NCBI GenBank assembly: GCA_030591105.1
Contig: JAUVBS010000007.1
Span: 1-17,056 of the forward strand
DNA: 17,056 nucleotides
Direction of reading: 5' to 3'
Origin: a bacterium
GTDB taxonomy: Bacteria; Krumholzibacteriota; Krumholzibacteriia; LZORAL124-64-63
Shown: positions 1 to 8,114 of the stretch, piece after piece
Numbering within the stretch: position 1 is the stretch's first letter
Layout of the letters: every line of letters starts with the position of its first letter
The notes under the pieces: model-generated
Told to the model about the DNA's origin: nothing
Databases searched by the model: none
What the model saw: only the letters and a program-made list of their open reading frames with translations
Made by a program: the position numbers and the translations under genes

Positions 1-1
1 C

Positions 2-2488
2 CGCCTCGGTGGTCGGCTGATCGGACAGGGGACGGTCCGTGGATATCAACCGGATCTGGATTTGACTGGATGGGCCCGGCTGGAGGATCTGCAGCTCGAC
101 TTGCTGGGAGCTGGCGAGGCCGTGGCGACGGTGGTGATCGAGGACGTACTCGGCGAGCAGGTGGTGACCGCGGGCATAGACGGCGACGGTTTCAGCGTAG
201 GGGGCGTGCCGGTCGGCAGGTTCGTACTGTGGGGTGCGGCTTCGGCCGCTGGCGCACAGGTCGATTCGTTCCGCAGCGTGCTGGGCGATACGATCATAAC
301 TTTCCGCGGGCGGGCGACCTTCGAGGACAGCACGCAGTACTTCTACGTCGAAGCATTCAGTGTCGACCTCGAAGGCAACACGTGGCAAATCGAGAAACCG
401 GTGCAGTTCTGGACCGAGCCGGGTAGTGTCACGCTACCGGAGCTGACACTACTATCGGATCACGGTAGTCTGCGCGTCGATGCCCACTACACGCCGGATG
501 TGGTGGCCGGCTCGCTCTTGTTGCGACGGTTTGACCTCGGACTGGTGACCCCGTTCCTACCGAACGTCGAGCGGATGACGGGCGAAGTCACGGCTGATGT
601 CCTGGTGGCCGGTCGGCCCGAAGCACCGGTGATCAGCGTGACCGCGACGGTCATCGGCAGCGAGTTTGCACTGGCGACCATCGATACGCTCGAAGTGGCC
701 GGCAGTTTCAGCCGGGCGACCGCTGACATCGGGCGGCTACACCTGGTCTCCAATTACGGAACGGTTGATCTGAACGGTCAGGTGGCGCACCCGGGTGCCG
801 GAGTACGCGATTTCTGGCCCGGAGCTGCCCTCGAGTTGACCGCCGAGGTGACGGACGGCGACTGGGCGTTCGTAGACCAGTTCGAGGTTCCGGCCCTCGA
901 CCGGATCGCGGGGCGCTTCACAGGCGAGTTGAAAGTGGGGGGAACCACTGAATCGCCGGTGATCGAGGGGGAATTGGCCAGTGCTCCGTTCCACATCCAC
1001 TGGCTGCACATGGATCAGATGAGTGGACACGTCACCGTCGATGCCGAGCGGCTGATTCTGGCGCGATTGGCCGGCAACAAAGGTGCATTAGCGGTTACCG
1101 GACACCTGGAGGTGCCGCTCTTCGTGGATCTGTTGAGCGAACCGGCGGCGAACGAAGAGGGTCCCTTCCTGATGCGTCTGAGCCTTCCTGCGGAGAGCGA
1201 CCTCGAGCCGCTCGCGCGGGCGACCAACGGTTTCTACGAGAGCAGTGGACGCGGTCAAGCCGAGGTGGTCATCTCCGGACCGCTCAATCATCCGGTTTAC
1301 GAAGGTTCTGTCGCACTGCACGACGTCGGTTTCGTGCTGCGTGGCCAGCAGGAAATCTACCGTGATTGTTCGGTCGTCGGTACGTTTAGCGGTGACGAAC
1401 TACGGATCTCGGAATTACAGGGCGAGGAGGGCGAGAAGGGGACTTTTCACGGTTCCGGTCACGTGCTTTTCGACGGACTGAAGCTGAAGACTTTCGACTT
1501 GCGGCTGGCCGCCGACCGCTTCCTGATCTCGACGATCCCTGACTTGCGAGTGCTCGTACGCACGCAGAATGCGCGCATCAACGGCGAGGTCGTCGGTCCG
1601 GACAGCGTTCTGGTCCCGAAATTCTCCGGCGATCTGGAGGTGATCCGAGCCCGCTATACCGGCGACTTTTCCGAGACTGCCGGTGGCGGCGATCCCCGGC
1701 AAGGCAACGTTGCTCCGGACTGGCTCGCCGACGTGAACATCGACGCGCCGCCGCGCTCCGGCCGCATCGTGAACCGGGCCATGGAGATCTATCTGAGCGG
1801 CAACGTGAACCTGGTACGCGACCTGGAGGGGTTATTCCTGCGCGGCACGATGATCATCGACGCCGGCCGGCTGCCGGTCTTCAACAATAATTTCAAGGTT
1901 GTACAGGGGCGCCTCGATTTCAGCCAGGAGATCGGTTTAGCACCGATGATCGATCTCGATGCCGAGACGCGAGTCCGTTTGCGTTCGCGCTACGGCAACA
2001 CGACGATCACCGAGAGGATCACCGTCCACGTCTCCGGCACGATCTCCAAACCGGAGATTTCCTACTCGTCCGAGAGCGGTTACTCGCAATCGGGTATCGA
2101 GCGGATGCTGCTCGGGATGTCGCCTTACGCTTCGGACGACGACGCTGCGCGTCTGACCAACACTTCGATATCCGCGGGCTTCAACCTCGTCGAACGCGAG
2201 ATTGCCCGGGAGCTGAACATCGTCGATACGTTCGAGATAGAGCAGATCGATCGTGTGAGCTCGGCGAGCGCGCCCGGCTTCGACCCTTTGATCGGGGTCG
2301 GCAAATACCTCGGCCAGGATCTGTACGTGAAGTACGCGCAGGGGCTCGATCCCAACGACCGGGACATTCTGATCGAGTACCAGATCGGCCGCCACGTACT
2401 GCTGCAGTCGGAGATCCGTCGACGTCTGGACGAGTACCAAGGGGAGGATTCTTACAGCTTCGACCTGAAATACCGCTTCGAGTATTGA
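2..2488 (+). CDS. tamB: TamB-like translocation/assembly module protein (DUF490), 5'-truncated
   Basis: The reading frame is open from the first bases of the window, so the N-terminus lies upstream; 828 residues are visible. A TTG at 62 could be read as a start, but in-frame coding-like sequence precedes it. The protein is built from repeated beta-rich segments of the form 'G.v.a.v.v.G....P', for example around 560-640, 880-970 and 1240-1320, typical of the long beta-taco groove of TamB/AsmA-like proteins. The last ~400 residues (from about 1240) resemble the TamB C-terminal domain, including 'GTISKPEISY' and a C-terminus ending in YRFEY. The family spans the periplasm from the inner membrane and works with an Omp85 partner (TamA or BamA) in outer-membrane protein insertion or lipid transport. 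The next gene encodes an Omp85-type barrel, which fits. Membership is clear; the exact role in this lineage is inferred. Confidence 0.85.
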   Translation, partial: RLGGRLIGQGTVRGYQPDLDLTGWARLEDLQLDLLGAGEAVATVVIEDVLGEQVVTAGIDGDGFSVGGVPVGRFVLWGAASAAGAQVDSFRSVLGDTIITFRGRATFEDSTQYFYVEAFSVDLEGNTWQIEKPVQFWTEPGSVTLPELTLLSDHGSLRVDAHYTPDVVAGSLLLRRFDLGLVTPFLPNVERMTGEVTADVLVAGRPEAPVISVTATVIGSEFALATIDTLEVAGSFSRATADIGRLHLVSNYGTVDLNGQVAHPGAGVRDFWPGAALELTAEVTDGDWAFVDQFEVPALDRIAGRFTGELKVGGTTESPVIEGELASAPFHIHWLHMDQMSGHVTVDAERLILARLAGNKGALAVTGHLEVPLFVDLLSEPAANEEGPFLMRLSLPAESDLEPLARATNGFYESSGRGQAEVVISGPLNHPVYEGSVALHDVGFVLRGQQEIYRDCSVVGTFSGDELRISELQGEEGEKGTFHGSGHVLFDGLKLKTFDLRLAADRFLISTIPDLRVLVRTQNARINGEVVGPDSVLVPKFSGDLEVIRARYTGDFSETAGGGDPRQGNVAPDWLADVNIDAPPRSGRIVNRAMEIYLSGNVNLVRDLEGLFLRGTMIIDAGRLPVFNNNFKVVQGRLDFSQEIGLAPMIDLDAETRVRLRSRYGNTTITERITVHVSGTISKPEISYSSESGYSQSGIERMLLGMSPYASDDDAARLTNTSISAGFNLVEREIARELNIVDTFEIEQIDRVSSASAPGFDPLIGVGKYLGQDLYVKYAQGLDPNDRDILIEYQIGRHVLLQSEIRRRLDEYQGEDSYSFDLKYRFEY

Positions 2489-2507
2489 GCCGAAGTTGCC
2501 TGCGAAG

Positions 2508-2557
2508 GGCCCGTTACGGTTCTTTACAGGTGACCGGAACCAGCCCGCCGACGGGCC
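2508..2557 (+). other. Two-tier inverted repeat in the tamB-barrel gene spacer
   Basis: In the 90 bp between the two envelope genes, GGCCCGT (2508-2514) is the reverse complement of ACGGGCC (2551-2557). Nested inside, GGTTC (2518-2522) pairs with GAACC (2537-2541). Transcribed, this gives a hairpin with a 7 bp outer and a 5 bp inner stem and internal loops. No T-run follows, so it is not a classical terminator. It ends about 10 nt before the purine-rich ribosome binding site of the next gene and could affect its translation. It may also be a chance GC-rich pairing. Confidence 0.3.
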
Positions 2558-2578
2558 GATGCGAGCAGGGGAGGCGCT

Positions 2579-5500
2579 GTGTTGCGGCAGAGTCATCGCC
2601 AGCGAATGCTGCCGGCACGGCAGTGCGCCGTGTGGCGGCAGCTGCGTACGGCGTTGGTGGCGATCGTCGGCGCCTTGCTGCAGCCACGGGCGCGGCTCGT
2701 GCTGGTCGGCGTGATCGTCTTGGGCGCCGCACTCTTTTCGACCGTCGCGACCGCGCCACCGCTTGCCCAGGTTTACGGTAAGAACAAGGTGCAGCTGCGC
2801 AATCTACGCTGGCAGGTTCTCTCCACCCCGCACTTCGACATCCACTATTACGAGGAGGCGGAGGAGTTGGCCGTCCGGGCGAGTATCATCGCCGAGAAGG
2901 CCTACCGGGAGTATTCCGACCGACTCGATCGCGACCTGCCTTGGAAAGTGCCGTTCGTCCTGTACGTGTCGCACGCCGACTTCGCGCAGACCAACATCTC
3001 GCCGTACCTGATCGGCGAGGGAACCGGCGGATTCAACGAACCGTTGCGTAACCGCATGGTCCTGCCTTACGACGGTACGCACGCCGATTTCGTACACGTG
3101 ATCCGCCACGAGCTGGTCCACTCTTTCATGTTCCATATGGCTTTCGGGCCGCGCGCCGATTTCGGCCGGCGGTATTTCTACCAGTTGCCGCTCTGGTTCG
3201 CCGAAGGGGTCGCCGAGTGGTTCAGCACCGGGTGGGACAAAGATGCGGACATGTTCATTCGTGACGCGACCATCAACGACTACCTCTACCCGCTCGACCG
3301 CGTCTACGGGTTTCTCGTCTACAAGGAAGGCCAGGCGGCGATACGCATGCTCGCCGAACTCTACGGGCCGCGCAAGCTGGTCGATTTCTGGTGGCGGATA
3401 GGGAGTACGCGCAGCGTCGGTCGCGCTCTTAAAGACATCTACGGTTTGAGCATGCCCGAGTTGAACGAACTCTTCCGGCGGGAGATGCGCAAACGCTATT
3501 GGCCCAGTTACGGCGACCTCGAACAGATCGGCGAAGTGGCCAGACCGCTGACCGATCACCGTGCTGACGAGGCCTTCTTCAACGGACGCCCTGCCCTGAG
3601 CCCGGAGGGCGACCAACTCGTCTATTTCTCTGACCGCGACGACCTGATCGATCTGTATCTGATGTCGGCCATCGACGGGAAGATCATCCGCCGACTCGGC
3701 CGTAGCCAGCGCAGTAGCCGCTTCGAATCTTTCCACAGCTTCCGTAGCGGGATGAGTTTCGCTCCGGATGGGCGCGAGATTGCGCTGGTGGCCAAGAGCG
3801 GTAATTACGAAACGTTGCACACCATCGATACCGAGACCGGTCGCATCACCCGGACCTTGCGGCTCGGCTTCGACGTGATGTCTTCGCCGACCTGGTCTGC
3901 TGACGGCGAGTCGATCGTGCTGGTCGGCACACGGCTCGGACGCACTGATCTGTATCTGCTCGATTTGAGCGGCCGGGCGGCGGCGCGGCTCGGTCCGGGT
4001 TTCGGCACGGCGGAAACGCTCGCCAACAGCATGTCGCTCTTGCGCTTGACCGACGACATGGGTGACGAGCACAATCCGGTATTCTCACCCGATGGCAGCC
4101 GTTTGGTGTTCTCACATAATCCGTTGGCGGAGATCGAATACGAATTCGCCATCGAGGCCGACGGTCGCCGGCGGCTCTTGTGGGCCCGTCCGCACGGGCC
4201 ACAGAGCGCCGGTTTCGACCGCGTTGCTGCCGGGGGCTGCATCGTGGTGCTCGATCTAGAGACCGGTTTGCGCCACGAAGTATGCGGGCGCGACGCCGGC
4301 TGGCGCGATCCGGTCTGGATCGACGAGCGAACGCTAGCGGTGGTCGCCGACGCCGGCGGGATCGACAATCTGGCGATCGTGCACCTCGATGAGACCGGGA
4401 CCCAGGTGATCTCATCAAGACTCTTGACCAGCGTCCTGGGCGGCATCAGACACCTCACCTACTCGTCGCGTGCGGACCGCCTGGTCTTCTCAGCGTTTCA
4501 CGCCGCCGGTTACGATCTATACGCTGCCGACGCGTTCGCCGCCCAGTGGTCACTCCGGGAACCGGCCGGCCAGGTCCCCGCGCCGGTCGTCCTCGAGCCG
4601 CCGGCCATGGTCAAACGCACGACCCCACCGGAAGCCTTGATCGATCGGGACGGTGTGGGGCTGGTCCGCGACTACCACCCACGGTTGACCATTGACATGA
4701 GTGAGGCCCTCGCCGGTGGTTCGATCTACTTCACCTCCGCCGGTGGGTTCGGTATGGTCAACGTACTGACGTTGACCGATCTGATGGGTGACCACAAGAT
4801 CCGTCTACTCTTGAACTTCTACGGCTCGTTCTCGAACAGCGATCTGTCGGCCAGTTACTACTATCTGAAGCGACGTCTCGATGTCGGATTCGGCATTTTC
4901 TCCTACCATAATTTCCTCAATTCTGGTTTGACCACAGTCGGCGAACTGATCATCGGCGACAGCGCGTTCCAGGAGCGTAACTATGGTCTGTTCGGCTGGG
5001 CCAGTTACCCGTTGTCCACGTTTCAGCGCATCGATTTCGAACTGCAGTCCTTCGTTTCCGAACGCACGCAGTTCGCCCTGAACGAGGATTTCATCTACAT
5101 CGAACAGGGTGTGCAGACCAGCCGGTTGATCCAGCCGTCAATCTCCTTCGTACAGGACACTGCGCTGTTCGGCACGCACGGTCCGGTGGCGGGCAGTCGT
5201 TGGTCGCTCTCCTTCGCGCGCTCGGTGCCGGTCTCGCGTAGCAGCGTCGACCGCTTCACCATGGTGGCCGATGTCCGCAAGTACTGGCTGCCGTGGGCAC
5301 GTAACACCTTCGCAACTCACCTGAGCGTTGCTCTGAGCGGCGGCGACAACCCGCGCTCGTTCGTCCTCGGCGGTCCCTGGACGTTGCGCGGGTACGACTA
5401 TTACGATTACCGGCGTCTGGCGAATCTCGCCGGCTCGAAGTTGTTTTTGTGGAGCTTCGAATACCGGTTGCCGTTGGTCGATTATCTGATATTGGGCTGG

Positions 5501-5755
5501 CCGCTGGCGTGGGGCGTCAACGACCTGGGTGCAGTGGTTTTCTTCGACATGGGTTGTGCCTGGAACGATCGCGTTACGTTTTTCGGAAAGGACGACGCGG
5601 GCCACTGGGGGTTCGCCGACTTGCGCGGGGACATCGGTTTTGGTATAAGGACCAACGTATTCATCCTGCCGTTGCGCCTCGATTGGGCCTGGCGTACAGA
5701 CCTGCGGCGCGTCGATGGGATGATGTTTCATTTCAGTATCGGACCCAATTTCTAG
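2579..5755 (+). CDS. Gluzincin metallopeptidase / TolB-type beta-propeller / Omp85 barrel fusion protein
   Basis: GTG start with AGGGGAGG (2567-2574) 4 nt upstream; 1058 residues. The N-terminus is long and basic, followed by a hydrophobic stretch (about 40-58) and a plausible cleavage region near 'PPLAQVYG', so export is expected. Residues ~75-310 form a peptidase-MA-like domain with HELVH (His177, Glu178, His181) and a downstream WFAEG whose Glu209 is the likely third zinc ligand. Residues ~335-650 carry about six PD40/TolB-like blades ('FSPDGSRLVFS', 'WSADGESIVLV', 'LSPEGDQLVYF'). Residues ~690-1058 look like an Omp85/BamA surface-antigen barrel, with the L6 motif LRGY (936-939) and a C-terminal Phe (SIGPNF) as in outer-membrane barrels. 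I see no POTRA repeats; peptidase and propeller occupy their place. The likely location is the outer membrane with soluble domains in the periplasm. Substrate unknown. Its position after tamB suggests a TamA-like partner role, which is inference. Confidence 0.85.
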   Translation: MLRQSHRQRMLPARQCAVWRQLRTALVAIVGALLQPRARLVLVGVIVLGAALFSTVATAPPLAQVYGKNKVQLRNLRWQVLSTPHFDIHYYEEAEELAVRASIIAEKAYREYSDRLDRDLPWKVPFVLYVSHADFAQTNISPYLIGEGTGGFNEPLRNRMVLPYDGTHADFVHVIRHELVHSFMFHMAFGPRADFGRRYFYQLPLWFAEGVAEWFSTGWDKDADMFIRDATINDYLYPLDRVYGFLVYKEGQAAIRMLAELYGPRKLVDFWWRIGSTRSVGRALKDIYGLSMPELNELFRREMRKRYWPSYGDLEQIGEVARPLTDHRADEAFFNGRPALSPEGDQLVYFSDRDDLIDLYLMSAIDGKIIRRLGRSQRSSRFESFHSFRSGMSFAPDGREIALVAKSGNYETLHTIDTETGRITRTLRLGFDVMSSPTWSADGESIVLVGTRLGRTDLYLLDLSGRAAARLGPGFGTAETLANSMSLLRLTDDMGDEHNPVFSPDGSRLVFSHNPLAEIEYEFAIEADGRRRLLWARPHGPQSAGFDRVAAGGCIVVLDLETGLRHEVCGRDAGWRDPVWIDERTLAVVADAGGIDNLAIVHLDETGTQVISSRLLTSVLGGIRHLTYSSRADRLVFSAFHAAGYDLYAADAFAAQWSLREPAGQVPAPVVLEPPAMVKRTTPPEALIDRDGVGLVRDYHPRLTIDMSEALAGGSIYFTSAGGFGMVNVLTLTDLMGDHKIRLLLNFYGSFSNSDLSASYYYLKRRLDVGFGIFSYHNFLNSGLTTVGELIIGDSAFQERNYGLFGWASYPLSTFQRIDFELQSFVSERTQFALNEDFIYIEQGVQTSRLIQPSISFVQDTALFGTHGPVAGSRWSLSFARSVPVSRSSVDRFTMVADVRKYWLPWARNTFATHLSVALSGGDNPRSFVLGGPWTLRGYDYYDYRRLANLAGSKLFLWSFEYRLPLVDYLILGWPLAWGVNDLGAVVFFDMGCAWNDRVTFFGKDDAGHWGFADLRGDIGFGIRTNVFILPLRLDWAWRTDLRRVDGMMFHFSIGPNF

Positions 5756-5760
5756 CCCGG

Positions 5761-5808
5761 ATCACCACCCCGGATTCTTGAGCCCTCCGGTCGTTCGACC
5801 GCGGTGAT
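5761..5808 (+). other. Imperfect inverted repeat upstream of the helicase gene
   Basis: ATCACC (5761-5766) matches GGTGAT (5803-5808) as an inverted repeat. Inside it is a perfect short palindrome, GGTCG-TT-CGACC (5789-5800). The whole element fills most of the 79 bp between the barrel gene stop and the helicase start and ends just before the GAAGGAG motif. It could be an operator or an mRNA hairpin; there is no T-tract to mark it as a terminator. Confidence 0.25.
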
Positions 5809-5810
5809 GC

Positions 5811-5817
5811 GAAGGAG
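5811..5817 (+). promoter_or_regulatory. Ribosome binding site of the helicase gene (start-deciding)
   Basis: GAAGGAG is a strong Shine-Dalgarno match. It lies 17 nt from the first canonical in-frame start (TTG 5835) but 8 nt from an in-frame ATC at 5826. The nearby GTG at 5821 is out of frame and closes after five codons. The spacing therefore argues that translation may begin at ATC. Confidence 0.55.
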
Positions 5818-5834
5818 CGGGTGTTATCGACATC

Positions 5835-8111
5835 TTGACCGAATTGAATCCCGCCCAGCGCGCAGCGGTCACGGCCGCCGACGGAGCGGTTTTGGTGGTG
5901 GCCGGCGCCGGTAGCGGCAAGACGCGTGTGTTGACCACGCGCATCGCCTGGCTGCTCGCCGAGCACGGGCTACACCCTGGCGAACTGGTCGCTTTCACGT
6001 TTACCAACAAGGCGGCGCGCGAGATGCGCGCGCGGGTCGACGGCCTCGTCGGGCCGGGCGGCAGCCCCCGCTGGATCGGAACTTTCCACGCGACGGGCGT
6101 GCGCATCCTGCGCGCCGACGGTGAGCAGATCGGTATCGATCCACGCTTCGCGATCTACGACAGCGACGACACGTTGCGTCTGATCCGGCAGGTACTGAAC
6201 AAACGGAACATCGATCCGAAGCAGTTTCCACCGACCGCAGTGCGTGCGGCGATCAGCCGCTGGAAGAACGACGACCTGGCGCCGGCGGCGGCGAAGCAAG
6301 CGGCCAACACGTTCGTCGATGAGCGTCACGCCGACGCCTACGAAGGGTACGAGGACGGTCTACGTAGCTGTAACGCCCTCGATTTCGACGACCTGGTACT
6401 CCGCACGGTCCACGTTCTCGAGCAGATCGACGAAGTGCGCCGGAAATACGCCGGCCGGTTCCGACACGTGCTGGTCGATGAATTCCAGGATACCAACTCG
6501 TTACAACTGATCCTGATCAAGCTGCTGACCGCCGAACACGGCAACGTGTTCGCCGTCGGTGACGACGACCAGGCGATCTACGGTTGGCGGGGCGCCTGCG
6601 TCGAGAACATGCTCTCGTTCGACGAGTACTTTCCTGGCACTGTTGTCTACCGTCTCGAGCAGAACTACCGCAGCAGCGGTAATATCCTGGCCGCCGCCAA
6701 TGCGGTGATTGCCCATAACCGCCGTCGGCGGGGCAAGAACCTCTGGACCGCCGACGAGCCGGGAGATCGACTCCGTGTCGAGCAGTTCGACGACGCGGAG
6801 GACGAGGCGGCTGGTGTTGTGGCGATCGTGCGCGAGGTACGCGCCGCCGGCGGCCGACACGGCGACGTGACGGTCCTGTACCGCACCAACGCGCAGTCGC
6901 GTCTGTTGGAGGAGGCGTTGCGGCGCGCGGACGTACCACACCAACTGGTCGGCAGTGTCCATTTCTACGAACGACGCGAGGTGCGTGACTTGCTGGCTTA
7001 TCTCAAGCTAGTCGCCAATCCCGCCGATCAGGTCTCTTTTCAGAGGGTGGTGAATGTACCGCGGCGCCGCATCGGCGATACGACCGTCCGCCGGCTGCTC
7101 GCTATCGCCGGACGCGAGGCATTGACGCCCGGCGAAACGGCCGCTCAGCCACGGCTCCTCGAGGAGTCGCTGGGGCCGGCTGCGTGCAAGCGGGTGCGAG
7201 CTTTCTGCGACCAGGTGACCCGCTGGCGTATGGCCGCCGATGAGTTGGGACCAGCGGGACTGTTCGAACGGATCGTAGCGGATGTGGATTACGGACGGTT
7301 TCTCGAGGCGGACGATCCGGGTACCGCCAGGAGTCGGGGTGAGAATGTAGCCGAACTGGTCAACGCGTTGCACTCATTCGTCGAAGGGGCACCGGACGCC
7401 GGGCTCGCCGAGTTTCTCGAGCAGGTGGCTCTGGTGTCGGATCCCGATACGATCGCCGACGGTGACGGGGCGGTTCGCCTGATGACCATCCATACCGCCA
7501 AGGGTCTCGAATTCCCGGTGGTGGTCATCACCGGCTGCGAGGACGATTTGTTGCCCCACGCGACCAGCGCCGTGGAGCAAGATGGTATCGATGAGGAGCG
7601 CCGCCTGTTCTACGTGGCCTTGACTCGCGCCGAGCGACGCGTCCATCTGCTGTACGCATCGCGCCGGCGTCGCTTTGGCTCCTACACCGACAGCCTCGTG
7701 TCTCGATTCTTACGGGAGATCCCGTCCGAACTGATCGTCGAGTCCTACGCGACATCGCCGCCGCGGCGTCCGTTGGCCGATCTGGTTTTCGGATCGAGCG
7801 GTGCGGGTGGGTGGGGCGGTACGACCGCCGCGGTCCAGCGAATGCGTCACCTACCACGCCGCGCCGGCCCGGTCAAAGGCCCGCCGCCGCTGCCCGACGA
7901 CGGTACCGCCACAGGTGACGGTTGGCAGACCGATCTCAATCAAGATGCACCTTTCTACGAGGGGCAACTGGTCGCACACGCGACGTTCGGAGCGGGGGTG
8001 GTGGCCCGGGTGGAAGGGCGTGGCAAGGAGCTGAGTGTGACGGTCGATTTCCAGGAGGCCGGCCGCAAGCACATCTATCCCCGCTACGCCCCCCTGATGC
8101 CGATCGATTGA
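5835..8111 (+). CDS. uvrD: UvrD/PcrA-family superfamily 1A 3'-5' DNA helicase
   Basis: ATP-dependent 3'-5' DNA helicase expected to act in nucleotide excision and mismatch repair and in clearing protein blocks from DNA. From the TTG start it has 758 residues, close to the 720-740 of UvrD and PcrA. Visible motifs in order: Q-motif LNPAQ (4-8), Walker A GAGSGKT (24-30), motif Ia FTNKAA, Walker B VDEFQD (Asp215-Glu216), motif III GDDDQAIYGWRG, motif IV QNYRSS, motif V 'TIHTAKGLEF' and motif VI YVALTRA. The C-terminus (ATFGAGVV to the end) matches the Tudor-like RNA-polymerase-binding domain of PcrA/UvrD. The start is uncertain: an in-frame ATC at 5826 would give an N-terminus reading IDILTELNPAQ, resembling the MDIL..LNPAQ start of many family members, and fits the ribosome binding site better. 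The gene ends 3 bp from the convergent peptidase gene. Confidence 0.95.
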   Translation: MTELNPAQRAAVTAADGAVLVVAGAGSGKTRVLTTRIAWLLAEHGLHPGELVAFTFTNKAAREMRARVDGLVGPGGSPRWIGTFHATGVRILRADGEQIGIDPRFAIYDSDDTLRLIRQVLNKRNIDPKQFPPTAVRAAISRWKNDDLAPAAAKQAANTFVDERHADAYEGYEDGLRSCNALDFDDLVLRTVHVLEQIDEVRRKYAGRFRHVLVDEFQDTNSLQLILIKLLTAEHGNVFAVGDDDQAIYGWRGACVENMLSFDEYFPGTVVYRLEQNYRSSGNILAAANAVIAHNRRRRGKNLWTADEPGDRLRVEQFDDAEDEAAGVVAIVREVRAAGGRHGDVTVLYRTNAQSRLLEEALRRADVPHQLVGSVHFYERREVRDLLAYLKLVANPADQVSFQRVVNVPRRRIGDTTVRRLLAIAGREALTPGETAAQPRLLEESLGPAACKRVRAFCDQVTRWRMAADELGPAGLFERIVADVDYGRFLEADDPGTARSRGENVAELVNALHSFVEGAPDAGLAEFLEQVALVSDPDTIADGDGAVRLMTIHTAKGLEFPVVVITGCEDDLLPHATSAVEQDGIDEERRLFYVALTRAERRVHLLYASRRRRFGSYTDSLVSRFLREIPSELIVESYATSPPRRPLADLVFGSSGAGGWGGTTAAVQRMRHLPRRAGPVKGPPPLPDDGTATGDGWQTDLNQDAPFYEGQLVAHATFGAGVVARVEGRGKELSVTVDFQEAGRKHIYPRYAPLMPID

Positions 8112-8114
8112 GTT

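Noticed and set aside
2804..4072. A 422-codon open frame antisense to the peptidase-barrel gene.
   Set aside because: It is a GC-rich shadow of a plus-strand frame with clear domains; it shows no recognisable domain or ribosome binding site logic.
5821..5838. GTG at 5821 close behind the GAAGGAG motif as a helicase start.
   Set aside because: It is out of frame with the helicase and stops after five codons, and only 3 nt separate it from the ribosome binding site.
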